Source: Pseudopyrenochaeta lycopersici
Taxonomy: Eukaryota; Ascomycota; Dothideomycetes; Pleosporales; Pseudopyrenochaetaceae
DNA length: 64,000 nucleotides
Direction: 5' to 3'
NCBI GenBank assembly: GCA_003313425.1
Contig: NHZP01000005.1
Span: 558,001 to 622,000 of the forward strand
Shown here in pieces: positions 1 to 10,492 of the stretch. Position 1 is the stretch's first letter; each line of letters starts with the position of its first letter. A program made the position numbers and the translations under genes. The notes under the pieces were generated by a model that made no database searches, was not told the origin of the DNA, and saw nothing but the letters and a program-made list of their open reading frames with translations.

Positions 1-423
1 GCATAATGGGCAATGTGATGGGTGGTGGCTGTCTCGATGGTTCCTTCAAAAGATCTGAAGACCGGAGGTCCCCTCGGCAGCTACCGGGATATCCCTGTCG
101 ATGACATTAGCATTCCACTATTGGCCTGTCTGCGTCCCTCACCAAACTCCCCAAATGGCTATGCTGGACGAAAGTCTATGGCATCAGTCCTTGCTCTGGT
201 AATTCGGAGTTTTAGGGCAGGCATAAATAGACGTTCATGGCTATGCGATTTCAAAACGACGAGCATCGCCGAGAGAGACAGCAGTAATCGCAAAGCTAGC
301 ATGCGGCATTTCCTTCTAAAATGTGTGCCAAGCAATACGCAAAAGACATGATGAACACATAATAGAAGATAATTTCATGTCATAAAACACTACTCATTGA
401 GCACATTCCGAGTCGGTAATACT
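1..423. other. Left-edge non-coding stretch
   Basis: This is the 3' flank of the P450 gene that follows on the minus strand. Short open frames are present, but none resembles a protein I know and none shows splice-site support. I see no RNA gene or repeat here. Confidence 0.5.
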
Positions 424-2173
424 TCACTCCATCGCTTCTTTCATCCTGATTTTCACGCCGTCAGATGGGCATGTAGTCAAGCTCAGCGCATGTCTCATAA
501 CCCCCGCCCCACCGGTCGCCTTCTCCTCCCAACTGTTCCCGACTCCTTGCAAGACTTCGAACCTCTGCGCCAACCTCACAATCACATAGCCCGCCTCGGT
601 GAGCGCAAATTGCTGACCAATGCAAATTCGAGGTCCACCGTTGAAGGGCAAATACTCCCAGCCACTCTTCCTGCCATCCCATCGGTCAGGCTTGAACTCC
701 TCGGCATCAGGCCCCCAGAGGTCCTTGCGCCGGTGCATGACATATACACTGTAATCCACTTGCTGACCTTTCCTCACGTACACAGGTGATCTTCCGTCTG
801 GGCCACCACCATTCGGGATCGTAGTGTCGCGGAGAGCGCGGCGGCCGTCTACGGGGACGACCGGGTAAAGTCGTAGAGTTTCATTGAGAATCCATTGGAG
901 GTAGTTGCAGCTCTTCAGGTTCGAGAACGTAAGATTCTTGGGGCGGCTGTAGGTGCCAAATTCCTCAAGAACGATAGTACGTAGCTTGGCATATACGTCG
1001 GGATGCTGCGTGAAGAGCATGAAGACGTATGAGAGAAGAGAGGCAGTGGTGTCACGGCCGGCGAGGAGGATAGAGATCATGTGGGAGCGGAGCTCGACGG
1101 GATCGCGTGTTGATTCTGCAAGCGCGTCCAGGAAGACATATTTTTGCTTCCCGTGCGAAGTTGTTGAAGCAGGCGCCTTCTCCTTTGAAAGTGCAAGTTG
1201 CACGTAGTGGTCGATGAAGGCATGGCAACGATTACAGTGTTCTTTGAAGGCCTTGTCATAGGCGAGCCAATAGCCGTCGCCGAGGCGAGCACCGTGTGCG
1301 AGTGTGTTCTGAGCTTTATCGAACGACAAAGCGAAGTCAGTCTCGTTGACGGCCATAGGAGCTTTGCTTGACACGTAGTCAGGCAGACACGAGAGCTGAG
1401 AGTCTACACTCTCGCCGAACAAGAACTCAGTTGCAGAATCAATCGTCAAGCGAAAAAACATTGGCTGAAGATTGGTGACATCGGTCCACCCATCTTTGTT
1501 GACAGGAATGACTCGCACTGAGAAAGTATGTTGTCAGTGAGTATCTTACACGAGGGTCGCATATAGGCACTTACTCATGTTCTGCACATGGTTCTCCTCA
1601 AGATCCAGATCGCTAACTTGGTCTCGGGCAAATTGAGGGCGAAGCAGGTTTCGTGCATGTGCCCACTCTTCGCCGTCCGAGGAGAACTGTCTCACAATCA
1701 GCAACCACGCTATACAAGCCGGCGTGCGCAATGCTGACGCTCAGCGGCGGCAGAACACTTACAATTCCCCGTCCAAGTAGCGGAAAGAAGTTGTTATTTC
1801 TCGCCTCTCCCAGCCCGAAGTCCTTGAATTGCGTCGCAAGCACCGCCTGGATGTTCTTTGGGTCCACGGTAAAGAAGGCCTCAGAGCCCATGAGATAATT
1901 AGAAAAGGTGCTGATAACCTTGCCTTTCTCGTTGCAGACTTCCTCGACACGAGTCTGGAAAAATTGTGGAATGCGCTGTTCTTTATCCGCTTTCATCATT
2001 CGGAGTATTGTTTGAATACCGAAGGGATCAATGCTCGAGGTTCGGAGGGGAGGTTGGCATGAGAGCCTGCGTGCGGCAGCGGCATGGCGACGTGAGTTGA
2101 TGATATAGGCAACGGTTTTATAGAGAACGAAGGAAATGGCAGCCCAAAGGGCTAGCAGAATGGATTTGTGCAT
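424..2173 (-). CDS. Cytochrome P450, CYP52-type (alkane/fatty-acid hydroxylase-like)
   Basis: Three exons (2173-1763, 1686-1575, 1517-424) encode 538 residues. Residues 3-24 form a hydrophobic ER anchor. Seen motifs are the I-helix oxygen-binding AGRDTT (327-332), the K-helix ETLR (387-390) and the haem loop FNGGPRICIG with the axial thiolate at Cys473. The segment after the first intron (FSSDGEEWAHARNLLRPQF) is characteristic of the CYP52/CYP539 group, which hydroxylates alkanes or fatty-acid chain ends in the ER with electrons from cytochrome P450 reductase. Substrate assignment is inference from family resemblance. The start chosen puts the anchor at the N terminus; an in-frame ATG at 2245 would add 24 less hydrophobic residues. 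Introns are 76 and 57 bp with GTAAGT donors. No neighbouring gene suggests a shared pathway, so a general lipid or xenobiotic role is as likely as a specialised one. Confidence 0.9.
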
Positions 2174-2865
2174 CTCTTCTTTCTTGTAAATGTTAATGTG
2201 AAAGGGTTTGGGAGCAAAGTAGCTAGACGAAGCAACAACGATCAACGTGGGACTTCGTCTGTATATGGAGCATAGGTGGCTGTCAGGAAGCCGAGGTTTC
2301 TGTCCTAGCTCTTATGATTGTAAAGTGTCTTCGTCAATAGGAGAGTGTGAGCTTGTTTTAAGTGCCCGTGATTGGAGTTGTCGTATCCTTGCTACTAACA
2401 CACACCCTGGCCGGTCGGCTGCTCGTCCCACCGCACTAGCGGACATGGAGCAACCTCAGGTCCCGTACTTGCCACGCGTAAGTCGGTTTGCAATCCGGAT
2501 CCTTCTACTTCTATTGGTGCTTCCACTTCAGTTGTCGCATGAAGCGGGGAGTGGCTTTCACATGCGATTAACTCGGAGCTTCTGACTCCCACTGTGGCAT
2601 TCAAACAGAATACTGATCGTTTATTGTCTCTATACCGTAACATGCTGTGAAGGCACTGACCGTGATCTCTCGTCCGATGTAACGCTCTTCCAACCACTGG
2701 TTTACATTTACTATGGTGCATCGGGGGTGGGGCACAATCCCTGATTTCATGCAGAATTGTAGGCCTAGCGGGGATCTGTGCGTATAAGCGATGGTTCCTC
2801 GGACAAAGTCTGGTCATGAGCAATGCCTAACCTCTAACAAAAGGTGGAGAAGTATGTAATGGGAC

Positions 2866-3657
2866 ATGTGGCTTAGGAGCGCCAAGGAAACCGAACGCCG
2901 ACTCGGAATCTTGCAGATCGCCGACAATGCCAAAACGGTGCGCTTTGCGATTCGAGCATCGAATACCGTTGCCAAGAGATTCAGGCTCGACGAGGATCTC
3001 GACGAAGTGTCCCACTACTTCAATTACGAGTATGCAAATAAGTTACCTTGACTGATTTCTGAGACTCATAGCCTTTGTTCGGGTTCTAGTACATCAAGTC
3101 CATAAGTCAGCGTAGAAGCGGTATGAAGACGCCATCATGCAACTTGTATGCCATCAGCACACTGAAACCTAACCAACGTTCGTACCTGTCCCACAATCTG
3201 CAAGAAAAATGGAAGTTAGGTGGAAGGGCCTCGGCCACGTCGGCTGCTGGCGTTCAGATTATCTGTCCATATCCTTTTCTGGACACAATCTACCACTGGA
3301 ATCGCCTTTTCGGTCACTCCCACATGGAGGCAGTAAAGCTCATTACGAATAAGAGGGGCGGTGGTGAGTAATCCTCTTTGGATGTCTCCAGTTCATTTTG
3401 GCCCGATCTTGTCCGCCTGTATATCTGTAACTCCACATGAATTAATGCCGGTGACAACTAGTGGTAAAGTGGAGTTTGGCGGTCTTTTGGATACGCCAGG
3501 GAAGGTCAAGGAGGTCGCAGGTCTGGAGGATTTGCCGAAATCCCGGGAGTATGATGAAGAAATGGGCATTGTAAGGTTCTGCACCGGCAATGACGAGGCA
3601 CAGAAGAAGTTGTCGGATTGGCTGCTGCTTCGGGCTTTGCTGCATTGGGGATTATAA
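2866..3657 (+). pseudogene. Unrecognised ORF series, possible broken or multi-exon gene
   Basis: Three consecutive plus-strand frames (2866-3051, 3123-3371, 3361-3657) have a fairly hydrophilic protein-like composition. The first contains a charged stretch, RFRLDEDLDEVSHYFNYEY. The last ends in an Asp/Glu/Lys-rich segment with GGLLDTPGKVKEV. I do not recognise a family. I could not join the frames with convincing GT..AG introns, so this may be a decayed gene, separate small genes or chance. No signal peptide or membrane helix is evident. Confidence 0.2.
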
Positions 3658-4123
3658 GTTCTTGCGTATTTAAAATCAGGCTCATTGAAGCGTAACATGA
3701 ACAAACCCGTTTCTGCTATTCGCCAATTTCAAACTAAAAAGGCGCTGAAGATACCAAATCGATGGCACATGTGGATGATCCAGACACTAAAACCAACCAA
3801 CATTGCTTGCTCGAACCTCTTTGCAAAGATCAGCATAGCTATAATCGATAGGTTAGGCTCATAACAATTTGCAATAGACTTCACAGAATCTGCGATGAGA
3901 GACAAGTATAGATTGCTTTAATTGTGGTCGAAGAGCGTCAGAGGGATCGAAGAGCGCCAGGATCTGTGGCTTAGACACGCACAGACGCTCCGCTTTGTCA
4001 CTCGTTCTTTGCGGCCTACCTACCTCGAGACGTTAACCATGTTTCCTCCTGCATCAATAATTAGAGAAATACTTTTCATCTCGCGTACTAAACGCTGGCT
4101 ATTCTCGAAGGTCGTATAAGACT

Positions 4124-4432
4124 TCAATTACGGGCCCCCAAGGTTATTATGATCCAAAAACGCCTGGGCATGTTTCGAAGGGTTGTTCGCTTTCCACGCG
4201 CTCGCAGTTGCCAAAAATAGCCCACGATGATAAACGTCACAACAGCATTCAGTCCTGTGCTCGACCACGCCACATATAGCGCTGAGATGGATACTTGTCG
4301 CAGAATGGCCACTGTGCCCACGGCAGTGTGCCTTACGTTCTGCAACCTCATCAGGGCAACGGTCGTGGAGATGAATGAAACACAGCACCAATCACGGAAG
4401 GTCATGAGCGCAAAATCGGTCGTCGCAAACAT
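4124..4432 (-). other. Unrecognised small ORF with two hydrophobic segments
   Basis: This 102-residue open frame has two stretches that could span a membrane (around TVALMRLQN and LNAVVTFIIVGYFW) and a basic C-terminal end. The frame is open upstream only to a TAA shortly before the ATG, so a start near 4432 is plausible. It lies between the P450 and the cupredoxin gene and shows no family motif. It may be a remnant of a membrane-protein gene. Coding status is uncertain. Confidence 0.2.
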
Positions 4433-4875
4433 TCTTGCCGTGGCAGTTGATGAGAAATAAGCTTAAATCGAAGCCTAACAATAGCGATGGGCCATCGGTC
4501 AGCATGTCCTTTTCTTGCAGGGCTGAGCAACGGCAGCGCAGCAACCGAGGGTTGGTGTAAGCTATTTCAGCCACCTCGGGCCTATGTCTTCTCATCAGCA
4601 ACACTCTAAGGCGCTCATTGGAGTATTTTTCGACAAATAACTGGGATATGCTCGACTCGGGGAGGTCTGTGTTTGATTAGGCCTCCTAAATTGGGTTGCC
4701 GGCTTCCTATTCTCCGCAATCCTAGGCCGTTTTAAGGTTGTGAGGCTGAGCTGACAAGTTTAGCGACAGAGCACAGCAGACATGGCGGCTTACCACCACA
4801 CGGCAGACACCTGATCCGATGGCTATGTGAAAGAAATTAGGTCTTGCTGATGGCCAGCAGAGTCAACCTTTTGAC

Positions 4876-4882
4876 TATATAT
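4876..4882 (+). promoter_or_regulatory. TATA element of the cupredoxin gene
   Basis: TATATAT sits 166-172 bp before the ATG at 5048. It is followed by a long C/A/T-rich leader with repeated CATCCA words, which is usual for strongly expressed filamentous-fungal genes. The spacing implies a leader of roughly 120-140 nt. Confidence 0.5.
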
Positions 4883-5047
4883 GCCTTTGCGGATCTTGCT
4901 CAAATGTACTCATCATCACAACAGCCACTTCCACATCCATCCACTTCAGCAACACTTCTCTATTTCCTAGCTGTTTTCACACTAGTCATTTCTGCATCCA
5001 TCTACCAACTCAACTTTTAAATCTAATCAGTCATCCAATCAAACAAA

Positions 5048-5599
5048 ATGGTTGCATTCACATCCATCGCTGTTGCTGCTACCACCCTCTTGGGTATGGC
5101 TTCCGCAGTGCCAGCCAACCCGGCACTTCAAGTCCGCAGCACAGGAGTAATCCATCGTGTCTTCGCTGGGTCGACAACAGAAAATGGCGGCCTTCACTTT
5201 GAGCCTCAAAACGTTGTTGCAGAGCCGGGCGACTTGATGGAGTTCCATTTCCTCCCAAAAAATCATACATTTGTTCAGTCATCATTCGAGAAGCCATGCG
5301 AGCCTCTTGAGAATGGCAAGAGCATCTTCTCCGGCTTCAACTTCCGCACCGCTGCTGGCGAGGCACCCAACGTCTTCACGTTCATGGTCCAGGATCGCAA
5401 CCCCATCTGGTACTACTGCTCCCAGACTGCTGGCAACCACTGCCAGAGCGGCATGAGCGGTGTCATCAACCAGAACTTCAACTCGGATAAGACTCTTGCA
5501 AAGTACAAGGAGAACTCCAAGAACACAGTCACCAAGCAGCCGTCCGCTGATCCTCTGGCATCTCAGGGTGGTTGGATCCTTCCCAACTTGCCCTTGTAA
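5048..5599 (+). CDS. Secreted single-domain cupredoxin (extracellular serine-rich-type protein)
   Basis: An intronless gene encodes 183 residues. Residues 1-20 are a signal peptide (cut expected near ASA-VP). The mature part is one cupredoxin fold. All four type-1 copper ligands are visible: His73 (KNHTF), Cys124 (WYYCSQ), His131 and Met136 (GNHCQSGM). Copper binding and electron transfer, or copper handling at the cell surface, are therefore possible. The family is common in ascomycetes, where many members are secreted, GPI-anchored or induced during infection or sporulation. This copy has no C-terminal GPI signal and ends in a proline/leucine-rich tail, so it should be released. It has a clear TATA box and a pyrimidine-rich leader and stands alone between gene-poor flanks. 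The ligand set is observed; the physiological role is not known. Confidence 0.88.
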   Translation: MVAFTSIAVAATTLLGMASAVPANPALQVRSTGVIHRVFAGSTTENGGLHFEPQNVVAEPGDLMEFHFLPKNHTFVQSSFEKPCEPLENGKSIFSGFNFRTAAGEAPNVFTFMVQDRNPIWYYCSQTAGNHCQSGMSGVINQNFNSDKTLAKYKENSKNTVTKQPSADPLASQGGWILPNLPL

Positions 5600-6332
5600 G
5601 CGGTATGGATATGATCGATTGGTGGAAGATGGATATAGAATAATAATGCAGTGATGAGGCGATGCATTTTTGAATCGCTAGCATAGCGTTGGCGTTTTTC
5701 CTCCGGGATTGTTGTTACATTCTGTAAATACCCTATTAGCAACATTTATTCAACAGTATCATATCTCATTTATTTATGCACCTTGTGAACCAATTTGCTT
5801 TCCCCTCTGAGACCGTTTTAACAATTGCGCAGAACCAATATCGAGTCTACACTTCATATCTGACAGATTTGCATATTGGTATCACTGACCAGGTCGATAT
5901 ATTGCTATGTGCTGCTGATTTACGTTTCTCTGAAGTCGAGAGGGGGGGCTAGACCATGTGCAAGGCAGACGATATGGCACAGTTGAGACGGCCTAGTTGA
6001 GAGTAACTCAGGAAATGAGGGAGAGGCCTGCTTAAGTACAAGAGAGAGAGCCACTAGCCTAGGCGCTGGTCTCAGATAGGTCAGGTGAAAGGCTAGGCGA
6101 TAGAGCTGCCTTTCACCGAGCAAGATTCAGCACGTTTGTAAGGATTGAACCCTTACACCAGGACGAAATAGGAGAATTGCACACGAATTTGGGCAAGTGA
6201 CGACTCCAAAGCGTAGTTAGGGTATAAAAACACTATCATTAAAATCACCGTGTAAAAGAAATGGGTATAAAGAAGGCTTGTTAATCAGGTCGATGTTGAC
6301 CGTACAAATAACAGAAGTACGGCCGAAAGAAA
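5600..6332. other. Intergenic, nothing recognised
   Basis: This gap lies between the convergent cupredoxin and nitroreductase genes. It is A/T-rich close to the cupredoxin stop, as expected for 3' ends. A few short minus-strand ORFs are present but have no recognisable content. Confidence 0.5.
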
Positions 6333-7157
6333 TTAAGGAGCGTCGTAGATACCCTGTTTTGGCAAGCGATCAAGCTCAAGTACACACTCCCTCCAATCCA
6401 TCCTCGCACTCTCCACCTTATTGATTGCGTTCTCTGGGTCTTCATACCCAATCGCCACACCACACAGAACCTCCACCTCATCTCCAATCCCAAGCGTTTC
6501 CTTGACGATTCCCTCATACCCTGCCGTGCTGACCATCACACAGCTCCCCAAACCCTGAGCCGTCAGCGCCAGCAAGAAGCTCTGAAGCCACATCCCCACA
6601 GACAGTGCATCATGCATAGCCAAATCCCTATCCATGCACACAATCGCTGCAACAGGAGCGTCGAAGAAGACGTAATTCCGTCGTTCTTTTTCCACTTTTG
6701 CCGCAATATCGGAGCGTTGAATGCCATACGCCTCGCCATAGACCTTTGCGCCCAGGTCGGACCGGAAATGTGCATATTTTGGCGGCAGAGGAGGGATCCT
6801 GGGCTTCGATTCTCGAGCCGCGTGGCTGAGATTGCTGGTTAGGAGCGCGAGAGCGGAACCGGTGACGATGTGTATACGCCAGTTCTGGATATTCGAGTTC
6901 GATGGCGCGAGCTGGGCGAGAGACAACGCGGTATGCAGGGCTGGAGTTGGGACGGAGGTGGGTAGGAAGGCACGGACGCTATGGCGTGTGTTGAGGAGGT
7001 CTGATAACGATGAGAGATCGGTCGTTATAGATTTATCACTTGATTCTAGCAAGGATGTTTTGTCGTCTTTTGTAGAGACAGAAATGTCTTCTGATGTAAT
7101 TGATGATAAGAGTGTTGTGGACGTCATACTGGCTGGTACAATATGATTTTGGTTCAT
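6333..7157 (-). CDS. Nitroreductase-family FMN oxidoreductase
   Basis: A single exon encodes 274 residues. After about 50 Ser/Thr/Asp-rich N-terminal residues comes a nitroreductase domain. It opens with the FMN-phosphate motif TRHSVRAF, followed by LAPSNSNIQNWRIHIVTG. The central WLQSFLLALTAQGLGSC is the dimer-interface helix, and CGVAIGYEDPENAINK is typical of the C-terminal FMN-binding part. Family members are dimeric FMN proteins that use NAD(P)H to reduce quinones, nitroaromatics or other electrophiles. The physiological substrate here cannot be read from sequence. A second in-frame ATG at residue 11 (7127) is an alternative start. The extended N terminus is not a clear mitochondrial presequence, so I infer a cytosolic location. 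A TATA-like element lies about 60 bp upstream. Confidence 0.9.
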   Translation of the reverse strand: MNQNHIVPASMTSTTLLSSITSEDISVSTKDDKTSLLESSDKSITTDLSSLSDLLNTRHSVRAFLPTSVPTPALHTALSLAQLAPSNSNIQNWRIHIVTGSALALLTSNLSHAARESKPRIPPLPPKYAHFRSDLGAKVYGEAYGIQRSDIAAKVEKERRNYVFFDAPVAAIVCMDRDLAMHDALSVGMWLQSFLLALTAQGLGSCVMVSTAGYEGIVKETLGIGDEVEVLCGVAIGYEDPENAINKVESARMDWRECVLELDRLPKQGIYDAP

Positions 7158-7616
7158 GAAGATGTTTTGTATCCAATTTACTTGAGGAGAACCATCTCAA
7201 TGCTTTGGCTCAACTTATATATCTCATCTGCTCGCAGCGCATTCTTCTTTAGATATCTCCACGGCGGCGCAGTACAATAGTCCCAACGCTTCCATTAGAA
7301 TACAGGGCTGTTTCACCACATGATGGTCAAGTTCATCGACTTGCCCTAATCGGTCATGATGTTCGGAGTGAACTTCAATACCGAGAGACCGTGAGAGCGA
7401 CTGATGATATCATAGCTCGATGTAAAGGTATCGGTCAAACAGTCTCCTCGCGGAGAAAGGAAGTTGGTGTAACGTTCGGCATCTGAGGCGTGAGCGGTTC
7501 GGCCGAGCAACGCATGTCGGAATTTCGGTGGGAACAAGCATGCAGAACGTTGACGATGACGAGTGAACATTTTCTTGCTCAACATTTTGAAAACTCTGAA
7601 CTCCGATAACAACCTT
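7158..7616. other. Nitroreductase promoter and 3' flank of receptor gene
   Basis: This 459-bp gap lies between two minus-strand genes. Near the nitroreductase end is a minus-strand TATATAAG at 7214-7221. The remainder shows no ORF of interest. Confidence 0.5.
7214..7221 (-). promoter_or_regulatory. TATA-like element upstream of nitroreductase gene
   Basis: TATATAAG on the minus strand lies 57-64 bp before the chosen ATG at 7157. It fits a short 5' leader and favours an ATG near 7157 or 7127. Confidence 0.4.
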
Positions 7617-9284
7617 TCAGACCATCTTTTCTCCTACAACTCTCCTCTCTACCCCCACCCACTCCTCCTCTGCATCTTCACTGTCACTTCTCTTTCTGAT
7701 GTCTGGCTCAACTTCAACCTCGCGTGTGACTCGTATGTTGTGTAGCTCCACCTCATCCTCGTCCTTTTCTATTTTTGATACGTTACTACTGGACAGCTTT
7801 CTCTGTAATGCATGTGCTGTCTTCATCCTACTAGGTGCGGAGTTACTCTTGCACTCTGTCACGATTTTATTTGGAAGTTTTAATGCTTGCTGTGGCAGTT
7901 CGACCCTAGTGTCGAAGGGATAGATGCTGAGGGAGTTGCGGCGATTCTGTTGCACGGTTTCTTTGGGGTCATCAATGTGTTTGTCGAGCTCGAGAGCGAT
8001 AGAAAAGCGGTGAGGTGTGGCAGTTCGGTCTTGCGATCTGTATGACGCTCCAGAATTTTGGACAGTAGAGTTCGTAACTTTGTCTTGCGAGGAGACCCAG
8101 TGTAGTACAAGTGCACAGAATAAAATATCCACATTGCAACACATTAGGCATATCCACCCTGGCTCACCTTTGAGGACCATGAGAATGGTAAGATTTGCGA
8201 CGCTGGTAGTAAGTGTGGCACAACTGCCAACGAAGCTGCGGAAGGCCATGCGGTTGAGAGCTGGATTCTGGTTCGTCTTGTATGAGTACAGGCCTATATT
8301 CATTAGTGCTTCGTTCGTAACATGGCGATGAGAGGAGAACTAAACGTACTTCGTAGGGGCAGGACGAATAGAAGTGTGAGGTATACCTAAATGTTGATCA
8401 GATTAGAGTGTGTAGTTGATGAATGAATGGAAGAAGACTGACGTTGACTACGACCTCAAAAGATATCAACGGGAGCATGGCGATCTTCTCCATTCCGATG
8501 ATGCAAACTCCTTTATCATTAATGTATGTTATTCGGCTGTTTGAGTCAGGACGAGTCCATGCACTGGACAAAAGAGGATGAGATCTTACTAAATAAAGTT
8601 AAGAATCACAAACACAGTATATGGCACTAGGAGCTGTCAGTAGAGACTCCTTTGAAAATGTCAAAATCAAACTGTACTTACGCAGCATAAACAGGCAATT
8701 GAACAACCATAATTTTGTCTTCATCCGCGATCTCATACTTCCTCGAACAATATACTGCATTACGTCAATGACGATCAAGTACTTGGGAAGAACTAGACTC
8801 ACTGCTCTCTCGACCAAGAAATAGTATATGACAATCTTCGTTGTCATATAACAGACGAGACCTGACGGAGGTTAGTGCATGCAGTTCAGTCTCGAGTCAT
8901 CCACCTTACACAGTAGAATTCCTCCTTCACAGACCTCTCTCGATGTATTGATGCCCCAGCCATGAACAACAACCGCTGTGGCGAAAACAAAGAGTGCAGA
9001 GTCGGCATATATGATTAGTATTACTACCGTCTGTCAGCCATGTTGTCGGAAACCTTTGATGCGGACCATCATCTTACACCACATCGCCAAAGGCAGGGAC
9101 GCCCATTTTTGGATCCTCTGTGTTCGTCGCACTATATGTCTGATGAGCTTTGCATGCTGTAGATAGGTGGTTGTGCTGACTTACTGATACATACTGAGAG
9201 GACACCAAAGGTGCTCATCTGAAGGATCACACCAACAACTTGTCCCGCCGTGGGTACCTTCGCGGGTACATAGTCTTGCGTCAT
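7617..9284 (-). CDS. Seven-transmembrane PTH11/fungal-rhodopsin-like membrane protein
   Basis: Nine exons can be chained: 9284-9185, 9131-9078, 9023-8910, 8861-8803, 8754-8682, 8626-8590, 8536-8443, 8386-8350 and 8293-7617. They give 414 residues. Seven hydrophobic helices fall at about 14-33, 48-71, 86-105, 124-145, 163-187, 209-230 and 236-256. A 150-residue hydrophilic, Ser/Glu/Arg-rich cytosolic tail follows. The word YYFLVERA after helix 3 and the conserved Cys pair near the second and third helices fit a widespread ascomycete membrane family related to PTH11-type receptors. These are thought to sense surface or nutrient cues through G proteins, but most are uncharacterised. All eight introns are 48-56 bp, and some exons are only 37-74 bp, so automatic prediction could easily miss this gene. 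Ligand and signalling partner are unknown. Confidence 0.75.
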
Positions 9285-10492
9285 CTTCCAGTGAGCCTCC
9301 TGCTGTCAGCCTCACCCGTATATGTATGGCAGAGGAACGATTCGACTAGGGTGAGAGCGCGAAGGGAAGATGAGGTAGAAATCGTACGACAGTTGCAGCA
9401 GGAAAATGGCCAAGGGGACGCAAAGCCATTCATTACTTTTTGAGAAAGTCCCACAAGGATTTTCCATGGCATGGGTCCGGAAACAGTGCCCTCTCGACGT
9501 GCATGAGGGAAAGTTCGCAATCGGAGGACGGTTCGCAACCGTGTGGCTGCTTTCGCGTCATTGAATGTTCACATCCTGCGGAGCAACGTCCGAATATTGT
9601 TGTTCGTCGGGGAAGATCCATGACACGGGACGCCACGGACGGATCAGGGCCGAGCCTGGGGTGTGGTTTCAGGCAAGGTAGGTATTGCTATCCGATGTTT
9701 GTGCGGCGTTTAACGCCTCATTGTTTTCTCGATTGGGCTAAAAACAAACATCACCATTCTTCCGACAAGGCTGCGCGAGCTAAAATCCATTGCGAGAAGA
9801 CACCAACACAGGAAAGAGGTCTCTAGGTTGTTCAATGCCAAAGCTCACCAAGGTGTCTGCAATGCGGCCTTTACTCGGCCATTCTGCATGGCTTACTCGG
9901 CGGTTTTTGATTCCATGGAAGGGAGGTGAACCGACAACGCCATTTACAGTCAAGTAATCCGGGCAACCTTATGTCGACAAGCGGCAAGGATTTGTTGAAC
10001 TTGAGCAAGTTAATCGAGGAGGTTAATCGAAAACCACGGTCTAAACTCAACTTTCGTGACACGCGGAATCGAAGCGGAACCGCGATACCCCAGCTTGTCT
10101 GGCAGCAAAGATTGGTGGGAACACCGCCTTGAATGAGGAAGCCCAAGAAACTTTGACAATTGGCGGTGTCTCCGCACAGATTAGCGATGACAATATCGCT
10201 CTGCATAGGGTAAGGATCGCTCGTAAGGCATATCGTTTCATGTGATAATGAGTAAATATTGCCATGGAGATCGCCTCCATGTAATATTTACCTAGGGTAG
10301 GAACCCCTGGGAGTGTACGGCAAAGCTGCCCGAGCTCTCTTTCGCACTTACGCCCGCTGCTTGAGAAAGGCAAACGAGTCTGATTCTTACATGCTCTGGG
10401 GAAAACGAGGATATTTGCGTGTCGGAGCAATCTTAGGCCTGACCCCGTCAGTTCGCGACGCATCATTACTTATCAACAATTGCTAGGCAGCC
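9285..10492. other. Intergenic, nothing recognised
   Basis: This 1.2-kb stretch lies between the receptor start and the prenylcysteine oxidase stop. Open frames up to about 140 codons occur on both strands, but they overlap one another and resemble no known family. No repeat or RNA gene was seen. Confidence 0.45.

Larger units (their letters stand above)
2174..5047. other. Gene-poor region with unrecognised short ORFs
   Basis: This 2.9-kb stretch separates the P450 start from the cupredoxin gene. It has only short open frames, listed separately where they look coding-like (2866-3657 plus strand, 4124-4432 minus strand). The last 200 bases are the cupredoxin promoter and a C/A-rich 5' leader. 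I see no tandem repeat, transposon end or tRNA-like sequence. Confidence 0.5.

Noticed and set aside
9132..9184. Alternative 28-bp intron ending at CTACAG in the receptor gene
   Set aside because: Too short for a fungal intron and it leads to a sequence without the family pattern; the 53-bp choice restores the expected frame.
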